Source: Flavobacteriales bacterium (GTDB lineage: Bacteria; Bacteroidota; Bacteroidia; Flavobacteriales; UBA1820). Taken from it: a stretch of 64,000 nucleotides of DNA. The position numbers and the translations under genes were made by a program. Positions 61,162 to 64,000 of the stretch are shown piece after piece. Positions within the stretch are counted from its first letter, which is position 1. Each line of letters starts with the position of its first letter. The notes beneath the pieces were generated by a model. The model worked only from the letters and a program-made list of their open reading frames with translations, was not told the origin of the DNA and made no database searches. The stretch is taken from contig QALN01000006.1 in assembly GCA_003150615.1 (NCBI GenBank), positions 155,721 through 219,720 of the forward strand. The letters run 5' to 3'.

Positions 61162-63645
61162 ATGAAAAAAACTGCGATACTTGTATTTTTACCGTTGTTC
61201 GTATTCTTTCATAAAGGGTTTGCTGCCGGACAAGCCGAACCCGATGTAAACGATAGCATTTCGATAAAGGAGCTGGTAAACCTGGTGGAAGCTAAAAGCA
61301 ACTACCGTGTTTACACCAATCTTGTACAAACGGTTAAGGTACCGGTCGACAGAAACGAGCTTTCTGTCGGGAAATTGATTGATCACGCTTTTAAAGATAC
61401 CGGCTATAAAGTTTCCGTTTACGGTGACATGATGTTCATACTCGATGGCATATCTCTGGATACTGTTTACCGACTGGGCGTCAAATCGGAAGATAATGAA
61501 AAGTTGCCTGTATCCGATGCGTTATCCGATACTTCGCAAAATGAAACTGTTCGTACGGTTGATATGGAACATGTCCGGGCAATATCAGAAACGCTTCCTG
61601 CCGATTTTGCTTTTGACGGCGCTTTGGAAAAAGCAACGTCTGAAAATAAGATATATACTATAGGCAATAGGTATTCAGGTGATAAAAAATCCAAAGCTGT
61701 GCTTACCGGAAGGGTGACCGATTTCAAGACGGGCGAACCTATGGCGGGGATAAATATAATACTTAAGGAGCCGTACACCGGCTGTTCGACGGACAAGGAC
61801 GGTTATTATACCATAAACATTCCGGTAGGACGTGTAAAACTGGATATAAGCGGGCTTGTTGTGAAACCTTCCAGCAGGCAGCTTATGGTTTACGGCGACG
61901 GGAATCTCGATATAGAGGTCGTTGAGGATGTGAAAGTATTTGACGAGGTAACTATTTCGGCCGAAAGGATGAACAAGATAAAAAATACCCAGATAGGGTT
62001 GGAAACGGTTCAGGCGGCTAAAATAAAGAACATACCTATGGTCTTGGGCGAAGTGGACCTGTTGCGGGCTATTCAGACATTGCCAGGAGTCAAGACAGTC
62101 GGGGAAGCATCTTCCGGGTTCAATGTTCGCGGCGGAGCTACGGACCAGAATCTTATACTTTTCAATAACGGGACCATATACAATCCAAATCACCTTTTCG
62201 GATTCTTTACCGCCATAAGTCCCGAAATGATAAAAGACGCCGAACTGTACAAGAGCAGCATACCGTCCAAATATGGAGGCAGGATATCCTCTGTGCTGAA
62301 TATCAATGGAAAAGAAGCCAGCAAGGAAAAATTCACCGGTTCGGCAGGGATAGGTCTGGTTACCAGCAACGTAAATCTGGAAGTGCCTATCGTCAAAGAC
62401 AGGACTTCTTTGCTGCTTTCGGGCAGGACGACATATTCTGACTGGATATTGAGCGTGCTGCCCGATGACAGCGGTTATAACGACGGCAAGGCGAATTTTT
62501 ATGACATGGGTTTTGTCTTCAGCCACGAGATAAACAAGAAAAACCTGCTCAACGTTTACGGTTATTACAGCCATGACCAGTTCGCTTTTACCAAAAACGA
62601 GAAATACGCATACGACAATATCAATGCTTCCGTAAAATGGCGTACGTTTTTCAACGATGATTTCATGATGAATTTCTCTGCCGGGTACGACCGTTACAAC
62701 TATGCCAACAGGGATGCGAACGACGAATCACAGGCGTTCAGGCTTTCTTTCGATGTCAATCAGGTTTTTGCCAAAGCGGATTTTTCGTATAACCTTGGTA
62801 AACATAAGCTCGATTTCGGGGTCTCTTCCATACTTTATAAAGTGAACGGCGGAAAATTCGACCCCATAGGCGAAGCCACACAGATAAAGGCCGATGCGCT
62901 TCAGGAGGAAAAAGCATTGGAATCGGCTGTTTATGTCGGGGACGAATGGGCCGTCACACCAAAACTTTCCATAAATGCAGGCATAAGATATTCCATGTTT
63001 AACGCCATGGGACCGCGTACATACAATGAATATCTGCCTGGAGTACTGCCCGATGAAGAAACAATCAGCCAAACGGTGGATATCGGCGGCAACAGGATAT
63101 TCAAAACGTACGGCGGGCCGGAATTCCGATTGTCCGCTTCGTATATGATACGGAATAACCTTTCCGTAAAAGCCGGTTTCAATACGATGAGGCAGTACAT
63201 ACATAAGTTGTCCAATACCGTTATCATGTCGCCTACCGACACATGGAAACTGAGCGATGCCAATATCAAACCCCAGAAAGGATGGCAGGCCGCAGGAGGC
63301 GTTTATTACACGTTGCCCAGAAAAGACATAGAAGTTTCGGCAGAGGTGTATTATAAACGTATGACGGACTATCTGGACTACCGCTCAGGTGCGCAATTGA
63401 TAATGAACCACCATATTGAAACGGATGTAATAGGCACCGAGGGCTATGCATACGGAGCCGAGTTCTCGCTTAAGAAACCGTCCGGTAAACTGAACGGTTA
63501 TCTCAGTTATACTTATTCCCGCACGTTTCTGCGTCAGAGCGACGAAATGATAGCGAATCCTGTCAACGGCGGTAAATGGTATCCGACTACGTATGACAAG
63601 CCGCATGATTTCAAACTCGTAAGCAATTCATTAGTGTCCCGTTAA
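61162..63645 (+). pseudogene. TonB-dependent receptor with STN domain, 3' end cut off by an insertion sequence
   Basis: 827 readable residues. Signal peptide, STN domain (about 30 to 95, SIKELVNLVEAKSNYRVYTN), carboxypeptidase-regulatory-like domain (about 175 to 255, VTDFKTGEPMAGINIILKEP), plug (about 290 to 390, FNVRGGATDQNLILFNNGT) and most of the barrel. After KPHDFKLVSN the frame leaves the receptor sequence, reads SLVSR and stops, at the start of an IS4-type element. The last strands and the terminal aromatic residue needed for outer-membrane insertion are therefore missing in this copy. With the STN domain the intact receptor would signal to an anti-sigma factor. The rest of the gene may continue beyond the IS outside the window. 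Confidence 0.9.
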
Positions 63646-64000
63646 AATGGGACGAGTTAAACAATTAATCAAATAGCCCCGGAATTAGGGGATCATTTAG
63701 ATCTTTGACATCATTGAAATTAGTCTTGTCGAACAGGTCATGCAAGTGGGTTTTGTCAGTCAATGATATGCTGAGAATCTGCAAGACTTCATAGGTTGAG
63801 CGTTTCAAATTCATATCATGTTGGACAATAGCCACAAGACTGTATGTGATAATTGCCACACTAATTTGTATGCGAACAGCGTTCTCTGTTGTACCCCAGA
63901 ATTTCTTTATCTTGAGATGCTGCTTGAGCCATTTGAAGAACAGTTCGATTAACCATCTTTTCTTATAAAGATTGGCGACATCCAGTGCAGAAAGTTGTTT
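63631..64000 (-). mobile_element. IS4-family insertion sequence, one end (runs off the window)
   Basis: The receptor sequence breaks at about 63630. The next bases, TTAGTGTCCCGTTAAAATGG, contain a GTCCC/GGGAC hairpin and look like the IS terminus. The transposase stop is at 63665. The other end and the target-site duplication lie outside. Confidence 0.88.
63665..64000 (-). CDS. IS4-family transposase, C-terminal part
   Basis: Partial reading on the minus strand from the window edge. YKKRWLIELFFKWLKQH carries the Y-R-E-K signature (YxxRWxIExFFK) of IS4-type DDE transposases. It is followed by FWGTTENAVRIQISVAIITY and the closing LFDKTNFNDVKDLNDPLIPG, a tail I know from Bacteroides IS4-type elements. 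The N-terminal part with the two Asp residues is outside the window. Confidence 0.92.
   Translation of the reverse strand, partial: KQLSALDVANLYKKRWLIELFFKWLKQHLKIKKFWGTTENAVRIQISVAIITYSLVAIVQHDMNLKRSTYEVLQILSISLTDKTHLHDLFDKTNFNDVKDLNDPLIPGLFD

Overview
The window comes from a Bacteroidota genome, most likely of the order Bacteroidales (Rikenellaceae-like gene content is possible but not proven). The signs are promoters of the form TTG-N20-TAnnTTTG (clearest before rpsO and the tRNA), a 287-residue RpoD, a tRNA gene without an encoded CCA end, a STN/TonB-dependent receptor, DUF4296 and DUF3098 proteins, and an ftsX-DUF3098-uppP cluster.

Positions 1 to about 18,600 are an integrated mobile element lying against the 3' end of a tRNA-Leu(CAA) gene. 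It carries the C-terminal part of a tyrosine integrase, an excisionase-like HTH protein, a D5/P4-type superfamily-3 helicase and a zinc-finger/TOPRIM-like protein. It also has a tail tape-measure-like protein of 1319 residues with two small partners, but no capsid, portal, terminase or other tail gene in view. Four divergent modules follow, each an XRE regulator facing one to three small genes, and each with its own operator sequence. The element is rich in non-coding structure. There is a perfect 188-bp inverted repeat carrying six TGACG iterons, with one copy between helicase and primase-like genes and the other 11.4 kb away. There is a family of hairpins whose stems covary around a GATTTTC core, two clusters of a TATAAAAAAGAGG repeat, and a two-hairpin RNA ahead of the tape-measure gene. 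The best overall reading is a P4-like phage satellite or satellite-like replicon of Bacteroidota. That is an inference; the left end lies outside the window.

Positions 18,700 to 36,200 are ordinary chromosome: an acidic-tailed protein, CorA, a long PurF-type amidotransferase, a Dpp/Opp-type permease, a Prc-type protease, ribosomal protein S15, an outer-membrane barrel, an ABC-F protein, a DUF4097 pair, UppP, DUF3098, FtsX and an AsmA-like protein. Several transcription units end in long perfect palindromes.

Positions 36,270 to 49,550 hold the division and cell wall (dcw) cluster: mraZ, rsmH, ftsL-like, ftsI, murE, mraY, ftsW, murG, ftsQ, ftsA, ftsZ. murD and murC are missing from their usual slots. 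A 10-bp-phased MraZ box precedes mraZ.

Positions 49,550 to 56,250 hold a GNAT acetyltransferase, rpoD, and an operon-like minus-strand run: holB-like, pyrC, a DUF4296 lipoprotein, a mevalonate-kinase-like GHMP kinase and a UbiA prenyltransferase. Positions 56,400 to 64,000 hold a large secreted amidase/golvesin-like protein, a DUF486 membrane protein, a secreted protein, and a TonB-dependent receptor cut short by an IS4-family insertion sequence that runs off the right edge.
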